From NCBI GenBank assembly GCA_938084845.1, contig CALKEB010000063.1:1-59450 (forward strand): DNA of 59,450 nucleotides, in the 5' to 3' direction. Below, piece by piece: positions 1-8,513 of the stretch (the stretch's first letter is position 1; every line of letters starts with the position of its first letter). The notes below the pieces were generated by a model, which saw nothing but the letters and a program-made list of their open reading frames with translations, was not told the DNA's origin and did no database searches. A program made the translations under genes and the position numbers. Source of the stretch: an uncultured Polaribacter sp. (GTDB lineage Bacteria > Bacteroidota > Bacteroidia > Flavobacteriales > Flavobacteriaceae).

Positions 1-111
1 TCTACGGTTTTAAAAGTGCCAAAAGAACTTGTGTTTTCTTACAGAAAAAATAAATTTGACAAAAGATTAAAAGAAATTAAATTAAACTTTACGATTACTA
101 TAAAAAGTTAA
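1..111 (+). CDS. C-terminal end of an unidentified gene (partial)
   Basis: An open frame runs in from the left edge in frame 1 and stops at TAA 109-111, giving the last 36 residues of a protein. The tail is basic and ends in alternating hydrophobic/polar residues (LNFTITIKS), which would suit a final beta strand. It is too short to assign to a family. Its stop overlaps the stop of the convergent queD gene by 4 bp, so the two transcripts run into each other with no room for a terminator. Confidence 0.55.
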   Translation, partial: STVLKVPKELVFSYRKNKFDKRLKEIKLNFTITIKS

Positions 112-557
112 TTCTCACTAGCAAACCATTCTGCAAAGCTAGAAGCGGTTTCTTGCAGTTTAATAGAGTGCAATTTGATGTTTTCTGGCAACCTGTTTTT
201 AATTTTTTCTGCAAAATCAATAACCATCATCTCACTAGTTGGCTGATAGTCTACCAAAATAACATGATGATCTCTATCCATAAGTTCTTTGGCTAATTCT
301 ACATGAGGTGTATTTTTATTAAATACAGTTGCATGATCGAAAATATCTACAATTTCTTCATTTACTATTTTCTTTAAATCACCAAAATCGATCACCATAC
401 CAAATTTTACATGCGTAGTATCTGTTATTGGTTTTCCAGAAACAGTTACAGAGAGCTTATAAGAATGTCCATGAACATTTTTACACTTACCATCATAACC
501 ATATAAAGCATGGCCGGTTTCAAATTTAAATTGTTTGGTAATTCTAATCGTACTCAT
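108..557 (-). CDS. queD: 6-carboxytetrahydropterin synthase / PTPS family
   Basis: Converts 7,8-dihydroneopterin triphosphate to 6-carboxytetrahydropterin, an early step towards queuosine. The 149 residues match the usual family length. Zinc ligands are visible as H16 (FETGHA) and H29/H31 (VHGHSY), with the catalytic Cys at C25 (GKCKN). The C-terminal part has the SIKLQETASSFAEW segment, whose Glu contacts the pterin in this family. It is a single-gene unit: a -7 element TACTTTTG lies at 582-589 on this strand, 25 nt before the ATG. The PTPS family also includes tetrahydropterin synthases, but the Cys next to the zinc histidines favours QueD. Confidence 0.9.
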   Translation of the reverse strand: MSTIRITKQFKFETGHALYGYDGKCKNVHGHSYKLSVTVSGKPITDTTHVKFGMVIDFGDLKKIVNEEIVDIFDHATVFNKNTPHVELAKELMDRDHHVILVDYQPTSEMMVIDFAEKIKNRLPENIKLHSIKLQETASSFAEWFASEN

Positions 558-581
558 GGGTGTATATTTCTAATTAAAAAA

Positions 582-589
582 CAAAAGTA
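582..589 (-). promoter_or_regulatory. -7 element for queD
   Basis: TACTTTTG on the minus strand matches the flavobacterial -7 consensus TAnnTTTG and ends about 25 nt before the queD start. No TTG lies at the expected -33 distance. Confidence 0.4.
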
Positions 590-628
590 ACTAATAACTA
601 AATAGATTGGTTAACTCTTGGTAACTAT

Positions 629-2125
629 TTACTTGGCTATATATTTTTCGAGAACATTCGCAATTTTTCGGTTGTCAGAAAGTTGCGGAATTTTATTTTG
701 CCCTCCAAACTTTCCAATAGATTTCATGTATTGGTGAAACCCACCTTTTTTTACCTTACTAATTACCAAAGGTTTTAAAATTTTACCTGCAATTAAGTCT
801 AAATAATAGATATTTTGTGCCTGCATTGAGGCATCTATTTTAGCGGCAAACTCCTCTAAATTTCCAGGCTCATTTTCAAATTCTATAAACCACTCATGAT
901 AAGGCAACCCTTCTTTTGGGTTTACTTGAGGCGCTACTGTAAACTCACTAATGTTTATCTCTGTTCCAGTGATAGCATCGTTTAACGCTTTTTCTACCTC
1001 TTTACCAATAACATGTTCTCCAAAAGCAGAAATAAAATGTTTAATTCTACCTGTTACTTTAATTCGGTATGGTTTTGTAGATGTAAACTCTACAGTATCT
1101 CCAATATTATACCCCCAAAGACCTGCAGTTGTATTTAAAATAATAACATAATTTACCCCAAGTTGAACGTCTTGAAGTGCTATTCTAGAGGGGTTTTCAT
1201 TAAAAAATTCTGAAGTAGGAATAAATTCATAAAAAATACCAGAATCTAATTGCAAGAGCATTCCTTTGGTTTTCTGTGAATCTTGATAGGCAATAAATCC
1301 TTCTGATGCAGGATAAAGCTCTATGTAATCTATTTTTTTGCCAATAATACTTTCAAATTTATTCTTGTAAGGTTCAAAATTTACACCCCCATAAATAAAA
1401 AAATTAAAATTTGGAAAGAGTTCAGAAATAGATTTACCTGTTTTTTCGATTAGCTTTTCAAAATACATTTGTACCCAAGAAGGGATACCACTAATTACAG
1501 ACATATCTTCATCAATAGTCTCTTCCACAATTGCATTTACTTTGGTGTCCCAATCTTCAATACAGTTCGTTTCCCAGCTAGGTAATCTGTTTTTTAATAA
1601 ATACTGAGGCACATAATGCGCAACAATACCACTTAATCTGCCTAGCTTTATTCCGTTTTTATCTTCTAAAACAGGACTCCCTTGTAAAAAAATCATTTTA
1701 CCATTTACAAAGCTTGCATCATTTTTTTCTGCAATATAAAACAGCAATGCATTTCTTGCGGCTTTAATATGGGTAGGCATTGACTCTTTAGTAATAGGAA
1801 TATATTTTGCACCTGAAGTTGTACCAGAAGTTTTTGCAAAGTAAAGTGGTTTTCCTTTCCAAAGCACATCAGCTTCACCTGCAACAATTCTATCCACATA
1901 GGGTCTTAACCCTTCATAGTCTGTTACTTTTACTCTTTTTTTAAAATCAGCATAGGAATTAATATTCTTAAAATCGTGATCCTTACCAAAAGCAGTGTGT
2001 TGTGCGTTTGAAATTAGATCTTTAAAGACTTTTTGTTGGGTTTTATGAGGGTTGTTTGCCCATTTTAGTACTTGCTTTTTGGCAAGTTTGGCAAAAGGAA
2101 TTGCAAAAAAAGATTTTATACTCAT
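629..2125 (-). CDS. GH3 auxin-responsive promoter family protein (acyl-adenylate-forming enzyme)
   Basis: This 498-residue protein belongs to the GH3 branch of the ANL adenylating enzymes. In plants these activate a carboxylate such as indole-acetate or jasmonate with ATP and join it to an amino acid. All three nucleotide motifs are visible: FAKTSGTTSGAKYIP at 96-110, YPASEGF at 271-277 and YNIGDTVEF at 339-347, followed by GRIKHFISAFGEHV at 359-372. The protein therefore looks catalytically competent. The acyl and acceptor substrates in bacteria are unknown. Its start overlaps the stop of the upstream M23 gene by one base, so the two are translationally coupled. No signal peptide, so cytoplasmic. 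Confidence 0.85.
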   Translation of the reverse strand: MSIKSFFAIPFAKLAKKQVLKWANNPHKTQQKVFKDLISNAQHTAFGKDHDFKNINSYADFKKRVKVTDYEGLRPYVDRIVAGEADVLWKGKPLYFAKTSGTTSGAKYIPITKESMPTHIKAARNALLFYIAEKNDASFVNGKMIFLQGSPVLEDKNGIKLGRLSGIVAHYVPQYLLKNRLPSWETNCIEDWDTKVNAIVEETIDEDMSVISGIPSWVQMYFEKLIEKTGKSISELFPNFNFFIYGGVNFEPYKNKFESIIGKKIDYIELYPASEGFIAYQDSQKTKGMLLQLDSGIFYEFIPTSEFFNENPSRIALQDVQLGVNYVIILNTTAGLWGYNIGDTVEFTSTKPYRIKVTGRIKHFISAFGEHVIGKEVEKALNDAITGTEINISEFTVAPQVNPKEGLPYHEWFIEFENEPGNLEEFAAKIDASMQAQNIYYLDLIAGKILKPLVISKVKKGGFHQYMKSIGKFGGQNKIPQLSDNRKIANVLEKYIAK

Positions 2126-2991
2126 TAGTTAAAGTCAATCAAATTTAAAGGGTTAACAGCATAGCCATTACTCCAAAGTTCAAAATGTAAGTGAGGGCCA
2201 GTAGTAAGTTCTCCTGTAGAACCTACACTTGCTATTACCTCTCCAGATTTTACAAAATCGCCTTGTTGTTTTAGTAAATTTCCATTGTGTTTGTATACGG
2301 ATACGTAGTTGTATGGATGCTTTAAAATAATAACATAGCCTGTTTCTGTTGTCCAACCAGAAAACAAGACTGTGCCATCTGCTGTTGCTTTTACTGGCGC
2401 ATTTTTTGGGGCAGTAATATCAACTGCTAAATGTTTGGTTTTTGAGTCAAATTGCTGAGATATAGTACCTTTTAAAGGTGCGAAAAATACAATTTCTACA
2501 TTAGATCTATTACTATTTAGAATAGGAAAACGATCTCTACTTTCTATTTTTTCTCTAAAAATAGAATCTTCTTTAGAAGCATTTAACAAGCTGTCCTTTA
2601 TGATAAATTTTTGCGATTCAATTTTTAAAGTGTCTAAAAAATCACCTTTAATCTCTCCTTTAAGTATGGGTTGTAATGCTTTTGTGTAGGCATGTAACAC
2701 GTCTAATTTCCGTTTTAAGGAATCTGTTTGAAAAGCAAGTTTGGTCGCTTTTATTTTTAATGATGTAGAAGAATAGCCTGGAATGTATTCTTTTACAGGC
2801 GTAAACGTAATAATAAATGTTGTAATTAGAATAAGTAAAAAAGACAAAAGCCCTCCCAATACAAAAACATTTAAACGAGATAATTTTAAAGAAAACCGTT
2901 CTTCGAATGTATTTTCGTTTAAAACGACCAATCGATACTTATCAGTAAGCCTCTGTTTTAAATTTCCTTTTTGTTTTGGTTTTTTACTCAC
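2125..2991 (-). CDS. Membrane-anchored M23 family metallopeptidase (LytM/DD-endopeptidase type)
   Basis: Likely cuts peptide cross-links in peptidoglycan. The 288 residues consist of a basic cytoplasmic N-terminus, one transmembrane segment at about 41-63, a helical linker at 75-150 and a C-terminal LytM domain. Zinc and catalytic residues are complete: H187 and D191 (HLAVD) and the H267-L-H269 pair in GPHLHFELW. This contrasts with the second M23 protein at 15878, whose last zinc ligand is changed. It is the first gene of a two-gene unit with the GH3 enzyme. Confidence 0.88.
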   Translation of the reverse strand: MSKKPKQKGNLKQRLTDKYRLVVLNENTFEERFSLKLSRLNVFVLGGLLSFLLILITTFIITFTPVKEYIPGYSSTSLKIKATKLAFQTDSLKRKLDVLHAYTKALQPILKGEIKGDFLDTLKIESQKFIIKDSLLNASKEDSIFREKIESRDRFPILNSNRSNVEIVFFAPLKGTISQQFDSKTKHLAVDITAPKNAPVKATADGTVLFSGWTTETGYVIILKHPYNYVSVYKHNGNLLKQQGDFVKSGEVIASVGSTGELTTGPHLHFELWSNGYAVNPLNLIDFN

Positions 2992-3031
2992 GTTAATGTT
3001 TTGGTACTTTTCTTAGGTAAAAATAAGCAAA

Positions 3032-3613
3032 CTATTTTTTATAAAAATTCATTTCATCAATGTAATTCCAAACTTCTTTAGGAAGTAAAGGTTTGATGTT
3101 TTTTTGTTCCTTTATCCCTTTTCGAATCATTGTAGAAGAAAGTTCTATAATAGGTGCTTTTATTGAGTGTATTTTAGGATGATTTTTAAATTGATGTGCA
3201 ACAGATCCTTCTGATACTCTAGGGTATACATAAATGGCATGATGTGCTAAAATGGTTTCGTAATTTTTCCATTTATGAAAGCTTTTTAAATTGTCTTCTC
3301 CCATAATAAGGCAAAACTCTTTGTTAGGATAACTTTCTACAGCGTTCGCAAGCGTATGCACTGTGTAATTGGGCTGAGGTAATTTAAATTCAATGTCCGA
3401 AGGTTTAATCTTATCATAGCTTTCTGTAGCTCTATAGACCAACTCAAATCGATGGTGATTTTCTAATAGTGAACTCTTTTTTTTAAACGGATTGTGTGGC
3501 GTAACCACCATCCATATTTCATCCAAATCAGAATTTTCTACCATTTCATTAGCAATAATTAAATGTCCAATATGAATGGGGTTAAATGTGCCAAAATACA
3601 AACCAACTTTCAT
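3032..3613 (-). CDS. nadD: Nicotinate-nucleotide adenylyltransferase
   Basis: Transfers AMP from ATP to nicotinate mononucleotide in NAD synthesis. It has 193 residues, normal for NadD. The nucleotidyltransferase signature GTFNPIHIGH is at residues 8-17, with both histidines of the HxGH motif. The C-terminal LSSTMIRKGI element is the ISSTxIR motif that binds ATP phosphates. It lies 26 bp downstream of gmk on the same strand and is probably co-transcribed with it. Confidence 0.95.
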   Translation of the reverse strand: MKVGLYFGTFNPIHIGHLIIANEMVENSDLDEIWMVVTPHNPFKKKSSLLENHHRFELVYRATESYDKIKPSDIEFKLPQPNYTVHTLANAVESYPNKEFCLIMGEDNLKSFHKWKNYETILAHHAIYVYPRVSEGSVAHQFKNHPKIHSIKAPIIELSSTMIRKGIKEQKNIKPLLPKEVWNYIDEMNFYKK

Positions 3614-3639
3614 TGTTAAGAAACTTTTATTGTTTACGA

Positions 3640-4221
3640 TTATTTTGCAAGAAAATCACTAATTAAAGCTTCTGCCTCTTTTAAAGCTATTTCTAAATCG
3701 TAATTTTTAATGATTTTATCAAATTGAGGGGCAGTAGCCAATTCAACGGAGGCTTTTGCAATACGCATGTTAATTTTATCTTCGCTTTCTGTTTTTCTTT
3801 TCTTCAGTCTAATTTTTAATTCATCGATACTAGGGGGTTTTACAAAAACAGACAATGTTTTTTCTGGAAATTTCTTTTTTATTCGCAATCCTCCAGCTAC
3901 ATCAATATCAAAAATTACGTGTTTTTTTTGTGCCCATAAACGTTCTACTTCAGTTTTTAAAGTGCCATAAAAATTATCTCTATATACTTCTTCCCATTCT
4001 AAAAAGTCTCCTGCTTTAATATGGTTTTTAAAATCTTTTAAAGAAATAAAATAATAGTCTTCTCCGTGTTTTTCAAAACCTCTTGGAGCTCTAGAGGCTG
4101 CAGAAATAGAAAAGGCAAGGTTAAATGCTTCTTTTGCCAATAAATGACGGACAATAGTAGTTTTGCCAGAGCCTGAAGGGGCTGAGAATACAAATAGTTT
4201 TCCTTCAAAATCTTCTTTCAT
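3640..4221 (-). CDS. gmk: Guanylate kinase
   Basis: Phosphorylates GMP to GDP. It has 193 residues with the P-loop APSGSGKT at 14-21. GMP-binding segments typical of the family follow: SRAPRGFEKHGEDYYF, FLEWEEVYRDNFYGT and the FDIDVAGG loop. It sits between yicC upstream and nadD downstream on the same strand with short gaps (53 and 26 bp), which suggests one operon. Confidence 0.96.
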   Translation of the reverse strand: MKEDFEGKLFVFSAPSGSGKTTIVRHLLAKEAFNLAFSISAASRAPRGFEKHGEDYYFISLKDFKNHIKAGDFLEWEEVYRDNFYGTLKTEVERLWAQKKHVIFDIDVAGGLRIKKKFPEKTLSVFVKPPSIDELKIRLKKRKTESEDKINMRIAKASVELATAPQFDKIIKNYDLEIALKEAEALISDFLAK

Positions 4222-4274
4222 AATTCCTTTTATTCTAGGGGTAAACTAAAAAAATAGTAGCCTACGCTATGTTT

Positions 4275-5141
4275 TTATAAAACGTTTAAAATTTGCTCTT
4301 TAATTTGTTCTAATTCGTTTTTCATTTGTATTACAGCTTTTTGCATAGGGGCAAAATTAGCTTTAGAACCAGTTGTGTTAATCTCTCTTCCCATTTCTTG
4401 TACAATAAAGCCTAATTTTTTTCCATTAGAATCTGCAGTAGCCAAAGTTTCTAAAAAGTAATTTAAATGATTTTCCAAACGCACTTTTTCTTCATTAATA
4501 TCTAGCTTTTCTAAATAATAAATCAATTCTTGCTCAAACCTGTTCGTGTCAATTTCTACTTGTAAATCGCCAATTGCTTTTTGCAAACGGATTTTTACAT
4601 TTTCAATTCTATCTACATCTAAGGCTTTAACTTCTTCTAAATATTTCTTAATGTTAGCAATTCTTTGTTTAAAGTCCTCTTCTAGTGAAGCTGCTTCATC
4701 TATTCTATATTGTATGATATTTTGTAAAGCTTCATCAATGTTAGCATCTATTAACTCCCATTCTTTTTCATCCAATTCTTCGCGCTCTGTTTTAAGGGCA
4801 TCAGGCATAGAAATTGCCATTTTTAAAAGCTCTACGTCAGAGGATCTGCCTGTTTCAACAACATTTTTTAGCTGATTGATGTAGTCTTTAACAACTCCTT
4901 TATTTACAGTTGTAGAAGTTTCGTCTGCAGTCATTTCAACAAAAATAGAAAAGTCTACCTTTCCTCTAACCAAAAGGCTTGCTAGTTTTTTTCTAACATT
5001 TAACTCTTTTGCTTTGTAATAAGAGGGCATTCTAACGTTTAAATCTAAATTTTTACTATTTAAAGATTTAATTTCAATGGTAATTTTCTTGGTTGGCAAT
5101 TGTAATACAGATTTTCCAAAACCTGTCATAGATTGAATCAT
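4275..5141 (-). CDS. yicC: YicC/YloC family endoribonuclease
   Basis: The family is known for endoribonuclease activity and stress-related RNA turnover. The start MIQSMTGFGKS is the YicC N-terminal signature, and the C-terminus (EINTTGSKANFAPMQKAV, then a final helix) is the conserved DUF1732 end. The 288 residues are the usual length. The middle is acidic and helical. The yicC-gmk order is also found in distant bacteria. A perfect -7 element TATCTTTG lies at 5165-5172 on this strand, so yicC probably heads the yicC-gmk-nadD operon. Confidence 0.92.
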   Translation of the reverse strand: MIQSMTGFGKSVLQLPTKKITIEIKSLNSKNLDLNVRMPSYYKAKELNVRKKLASLLVRGKVDFSIFVEMTADETSTTVNKGVVKDYINQLKNVVETGRSSDVELLKMAISMPDALKTEREELDEKEWELIDANIDEALQNIIQYRIDEAASLEEDFKQRIANIKKYLEEVKALDVDRIENVKIRLQKAIGDLQVEIDTNRFEQELIYYLEKLDINEEKVRLENHLNYFLETLATADSNGKKLGFIVQEMGREINTTGSKANFAPMQKAVIQMKNELEQIKEQILNVL

Positions 5142-5164
5142 ATATTCAAAGATTAAATAAAAAG

Positions 5165-5172
5165 CAAAGATA
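5165..5172 (-). promoter_or_regulatory. -7 element for yicC-gmk-nadD
   Basis: TATCTTTG on the minus strand is a perfect TAnnTTTG, 24 nt before the yicC ATG. No TTG is visible 17-23 nt further upstream. Confidence 0.45.
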
Positions 5173-5177
5173 AGTTT

Positions 5178-6074
5178 TTATTTGCTGGATTTTTTGGTTT
5201 GTTTTGTTACCAAATACACCCCTAAAAAGATGATTAATGTTGCAGATACTTTAATCAAACTAAGAGTGTCGCTGCCAACCACTAAAGCATACAAAGTTGC
5301 TATAACTGGTTGTAAATAGATAAAAACGCTAACAGTAGTTGGTTTTAATTTAGACAAACCGTATAAATTAAATATATAGGTAATGCAAGTGGTAAATAAG
5401 ATCACAAAACCTATTTTTAAAAAAATTGAGGTAGGCATACTGGTCCAGACAACTTCTTGTATTTCTGATATTCCAAAAGGAATACAATATAAAAGTCCAA
5501 ATAGATATAACCATTTTATAAAAACCAAAGGGTTGTATTTAGAAATTAAGTTTTTTACCAAAACCAAATACAATCCATACGATGTTGCATTGATAAAAAC
5601 AAGAAAATTTCCAAGAGGAATATTGGTAGCATTTTTAACAGAAGTTGTTCCATAAACAATCAATAAAATAGCCCCCACCAAACCAATTCCTATTCCTAAG
5701 ATTTGTCTTTTTATAATTTTGCCTTTTAATAATAAAAAAGAAAAGAGTAAAACCATAATAGGAGAAGTCACCATCATTACAGAAGCACTAATTGGAGTGG
5801 TTAAACTTAATCCTTTAAAAAAAGAAAGCATGTTTACAGCAATTCCAAAAAAAGAGGCAAAAGCAATTTTTTTTAAATCTTGCTTTTCAATTTTCTTAGC
5901 GGAAACAAACAATCCTAAAAACCAAAAAATTACAGTAGCTCCTGAAACTCTTAGTAAAATAAAAGCATAAGGTTTTACATAAGTAGGCATTACATCTTTA
6001 GCTATCGTATAATTTACACCATAAATTATTGTAGCAATACTAACCGCTATTAACGCTAGAGTTCTTGTTTTCAT
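5178..6074 (-). CDS. EamA/DMT family transporter
   Basis: A drug/metabolite transporter superfamily member with about ten hydrophobic helices arranged as two EamA repeats. I place the start at the internal ATG (6074, MKTRTLALIAV), not the upstream ATG at 6095, because a near-consensus -7 element CAACTTTG (6093-6100, minus strand) covers the upstream codon and the shorter form starts with the first membrane helix. This gives 298 residues. The substrate cannot be read from sequence; relatives export amino acids or metabolites. A second, distinct DMT gene lies at 50915. Confidence 0.82.
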   Translation of the reverse strand: MKTRTLALIAVSIATIIYGVNYTIAKDVMPTYVKPYAFILLRVSGATVIFWFLGLFVSAKKIEKQDLKKIAFASFFGIAVNMLSFFKGLSLTTPISASVMMVTSPIMVLLFSFLLLKGKIIKRQILGIGIGLVGAILLIVYGTTSVKNATNIPLGNFLVFINATSYGLYLVLVKNLISKYNPLVFIKWLYLFGLLYCIPFGISEIQEVVWTSMPTSIFLKIGFVILFTTCITYIFNLYGLSKLKPTTVSVFIYLQPVIATLYALVVGSDTLSLIKVSATLIIFLGVYLVTKQTKKSSK

Positions 6075-6151
6075 TATTAAAAATATGCAATGCAAAGTTG
6101 GTGATTATTTTTATGCTTTTAAGGTAACATACTAAAAAAATGAGCCTTTAT

Positions 6152-7081
6152 TTAAGGCGTAAAGAAAAAACAAAGAGCGCTTATCAAGATAAAAAGCAGT
6201 ACCGTGTTTTTTGCTTTTTTAGAAGCAATCATTTCAATTCCGTTGGCTAAAATTACAGTAACAGGAAAAGCACTAAACATTAGTTCTGCACCATTTTTAT
6301 CACTTATTAAAATAATATACAATAATGACAGCACTAGGTGAGCTGTTATTAGTATCCATTTTTTACGAAAGGAATTGTTAATACCTATTGTTTTTTTAGT
6401 CTTAATTACAAAGGACAAAACCGTAATACATGCCAAATAAATTACAAGAAAAATAAATTTAGTGGTTGAATAAAACGCAAAGCTTGCGTTAAAATTTAGT
6501 TCAAACAAATGGCTAAAACTTTCAATTTGACCCAGCCATAAAGTATAAGTAAAATAAAGTATTAAAGGAGTTACCCACCCTATAAAAGGGATCAGAAGGC
6601 TATGTATATTAATACGATGATATAGGTAAATTGCACTATAAATTAACGGAATAAAAATAAGTGTTTGCGGTTGCAAAATAAACAAAACCCCTAACCAAAA
6701 ACCTGCATCAAAAAGCTTTTCTAAAACGCTTTGTGGAGATCGTAAACTATATATTTTTCGAAGAGCTAAAAGGTGTACAAGTAAAATTATTAAAATTGAA
6801 TTATTTGTAATTTTGGGTAGTATCGCAAAAGTGAAGAGTGTACAGAAAAAGAACGCAAATAAATTATCTAAGGTTAGGCTATTTTTAACTACAATAAAGT
6901 TGAAAATAAAAAATAGTATTAAAAAAAAAACAATAATAATACAGTAAGATAAAAGAATTTCTATAGTGATTGTTTGCTTTGAGATCTCTTTAAAAACAAA
7001 AAATAAATAGCCTAAAAAAAATAAAATCGTTATCCCAATAAAATTGATGGGTTTAGATTTGTTTAAAAAATTGGCTAGCAT
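6152..7081 (-). CDS. DUF6427 family membrane protein
   Basis: A 309-residue, very hydrophobic protein with eight or nine predicted membrane helices and short Lys/Arg-rich loops. I recognise it as the flavobacterial DUF6427 family, of unknown function. It sits head-to-head with the DUF6341 gene. That the two families are neighbours in many flavobacteria is from memory, not something shown here. No catalytic motif is visible. Confidence 0.7.
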   Translation of the reverse strand: MLANFLNKSKPINFIGITILFFLGYLFFVFKEISKQTITIEILLSYCIIIVFFLILFFIFNFIVVKNSLTLDNLFAFFFCTLFTFAILPKITNNSILIILLVHLLALRKIYSLRSPQSVLEKLFDAGFWLGVLFILQPQTLIFIPLIYSAIYLYHRINIHSLLIPFIGWVTPLILYFTYTLWLGQIESFSHLFELNFNASFAFYSTTKFIFLVIYLACITVLSFVIKTKKTIGINNSFRKKWILITAHLVLSLLYIILISDKNGAELMFSAFPVTVILANGIEMIASKKAKNTVLLFILISALCFFFTP

Positions 7082-7101
7082 TGATTCTTTTGTTATTTTT
7101 G
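7071..7101 (+). promoter_or_regulatory. Promoter of the DUF6341-trmB unit
   Basis: TTG at 7071-7073, a 20-nt spacer and TATTTTTG at 7094-7101 match both elements of the flavobacterial promoter. The expected transcription start is around 7108, 15 nt before the ATG at 7123. The -33 element lies inside the first codons of the divergent DUF6427 gene. Confidence 0.7.
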
Positions 7102-7122
7102 CAGTGTAAAGATAAATAAGTT

Positions 7123-7344
7123 ATGATAGCAAGCAATATTTTTAAATGGATTGGTAGTTTATTTACAGATATTTTATTCATCCCTTTTCGATGGTTAAGA
7201 TTAGAAGTTGCTACTGCAGATTTTGGGTGGTGGATTTCAAATGCTGTTAATTGGGGCTTTTTAGTAGTGCTTTTGATTTTATTTGGTTATTGGATGAAGC
7301 AATCTAAAAAGTTTTTAGACGAAGGAACAGAAGATAGAGCATAA
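7123..7344 (+). CDS. DUF6341 family small membrane protein
   Basis: A 73-residue protein with an amphipathic N-terminal segment containing PFRWLRLE, then a membrane helix (about 40-60) preceded by WWISNAVNW and followed by YWMKQSKKF. The pattern of a Trp-rich entry, one helix and a YWMKQ exit is that of the flavobacterial DUF6341 family, function unknown. It ends 9 bp before trmB, so the two share a transcript. Confidence 0.72.
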   Translation: MIASNIFKWIGSLFTDILFIPFRWLRLEVATADFGWWISNAVNWGFLVVLLILFGYWMKQSKKFLDEGTEDRA

Positions 7345-7353
7345 TCTGACAAT

Positions 7354-8025
7354 TTGGGAAGTAAAAATAAACTGAAACGTTTTCAGGAAAACGAAACGTT
7401 TAAAAATGTCATTCAGCCTACAAGAGAAGAAGCAATCAATAGCTTTTCTTACAAAGGCAAATGGCATTCTTTTTTTGGCAATAAAAATCCGATTATAGTA
7501 GAATTAGGATGTGGTAAAGGCGAGTACACAATTGCTTTGGCTCGTAAAAATCCCAACAAAAATTATATAGGCATTGATATTAAAGGAGCTCGTTTTTGGA
7601 GAGGCGCAAAAACAGCCCTTGAAGAAAATTTAGAGAATGTAGCTTTTGTTAGAACTCAAATTGAGTTGGTCGATTTCATTTTTGCAAAGCAAGAAGTTTC
7701 TGAAATTTGGATTACTTTTCCAGATCCACAAATTAAATACCAAAGAACCAAACATAGAATGACCAATGCAGCTTTCTTAAAGAAGTATGATGCGGTTTTA
7801 AAAGAAGATGGTATTATTAACTTAAAAACGGATTCTGAGTTTATGCATGGGTACACCTTAGGGTTACTTCAGGGTGCAGGGCATGAAATTTTATATGCAA
7901 ATCATAATGTGTATAATAATGAAGGAGCACCAAAAGAGGTTACTGAAACTCAAACTTTTTACGAAAATCAATATTTAGAAAAAGGCAAATGGATTACGTA
8001 TATCCAATTTCGTCTAAAATATTAG
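7354..8025 (+). CDS. trmB: tRNA (guanine-46-N7)-methyltransferase
   Basis: Makes m7G46 in the variable loop of tRNAs using S-adenosylmethionine. The SAM-binding loop VELGCGKGEYT is at 49-59, TFPDP at 121-125 and LKTD at 157-160, all hallmarks of TrmB; length 223. The start codon is TTG (7354), giving MGSKNKLKRF, which is the family N-terminus. No in-frame ATG occurs before the conserved region. It lies directly downstream of the DUF6341 gene. Confidence 0.95.
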   Translation: MGSKNKLKRFQENETFKNVIQPTREEAINSFSYKGKWHSFFGNKNPIIVELGCGKGEYTIALARKNPNKNYIGIDIKGARFWRGAKTALEENLENVAFVRTQIELVDFIFAKQEVSEIWITFPDPQIKYQRTKHRMTNAAFLKKYDAVLKEDGIINLKTDSEFMHGYTLGLLQGAGHEILYANHNVYNNEGAPKEVTETQTFYENQYLEKGKWITYIQFRLKY

Positions 8026-8071
8026 CGTTTAGTTGTTTACTTTATTTTGGGTTATTTTATAACTTAGCACT

Positions 8072-8407
8072 ATGAATGCTTCTGCTAATTTTTTCGAAAA
8101 AGTATATGATGTTGCTCGCAAAATACCTTTTGGCAGAGTAACAAGTTATGGAGCAATTGCAACATATTTAGGGGCAGCAAGATCTGCAAGAATGGTAGGT
8201 TGGGCAATGAACAATTCTCATCATCAAAAAGAAGAAGTACCTGCACACAGAGTTGTAAATAAGCAAGGACTATTAACCGGAAAACATCATTTTGAAGGCA
8301 CCAATCTTATGCAGCAGCTTCTAGAGAACGAAGGGGTAGTGATTGTAAACAATCAAATTCAAAATTTAGAAACGGTCTTTTGGAATCCAACAAAGGAATT
8401 AAAATAA
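8072..8407 (+). CDS. Alkyltransferase-like protein (MGMT family, catalytic Cys replaced)
   Basis: This 111-residue protein is the DNA-binding domain of O6-alkylguanine-DNA alkyltransferase without the N-terminal domain. The winged-helix region IPFGRVTSYGAIATYL and the ARMVGWAM segment are intact. The active-site PCHRV is PAHRV at 57-61, so the alkyl-accepting Cys is Ala58. Proteins of this type bind O6-alkylguanine and hand the lesion to nucleotide excision repair. A uvrC gene is present at 41001 but not adjacent. Confidence 0.88.
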   Translation: MNASANFFEKVYDVARKIPFGRVTSYGAIATYLGAARSARMVGWAMNNSHHQKEEVPAHRVVNKQGLLTGKHHFEGTNLMQQLLENEGVVIVNNQIQNLETVFWNPTKELK

Positions 8408-8470
8408 GATTGACTTATCTTCCTATAAATTTTCACAATTTATTCACTTTATTATCTTATTGTTAAGACG

Positions 8471-8478
8471 TATCTTTG
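8471..8478 (+). promoter_or_regulatory. -7 element for mrp-nifU
   Basis: TATCTTTG is a perfect match to TAnnTTTG and ends 35 nt before the mrp ATG. No TTG is found at the -33 distance. Confidence 0.45.
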
Positions 8479-8513
8479 TAATCAAGATTAAATAAAAATA
8501 ATCTAGTTATACT

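Noticed and set aside
4546..4875. 109-codon open frame opposite yicC
   Set aside because: It lies entirely antisense to a strongly conserved gene, its composition mirrors that gene and no promoter or family match is seen. The same applies to 8537-8872 (opposite mrp), 43719-44003 (opposite the PiT gene) and 50433-50747 (opposite the HMA gene).
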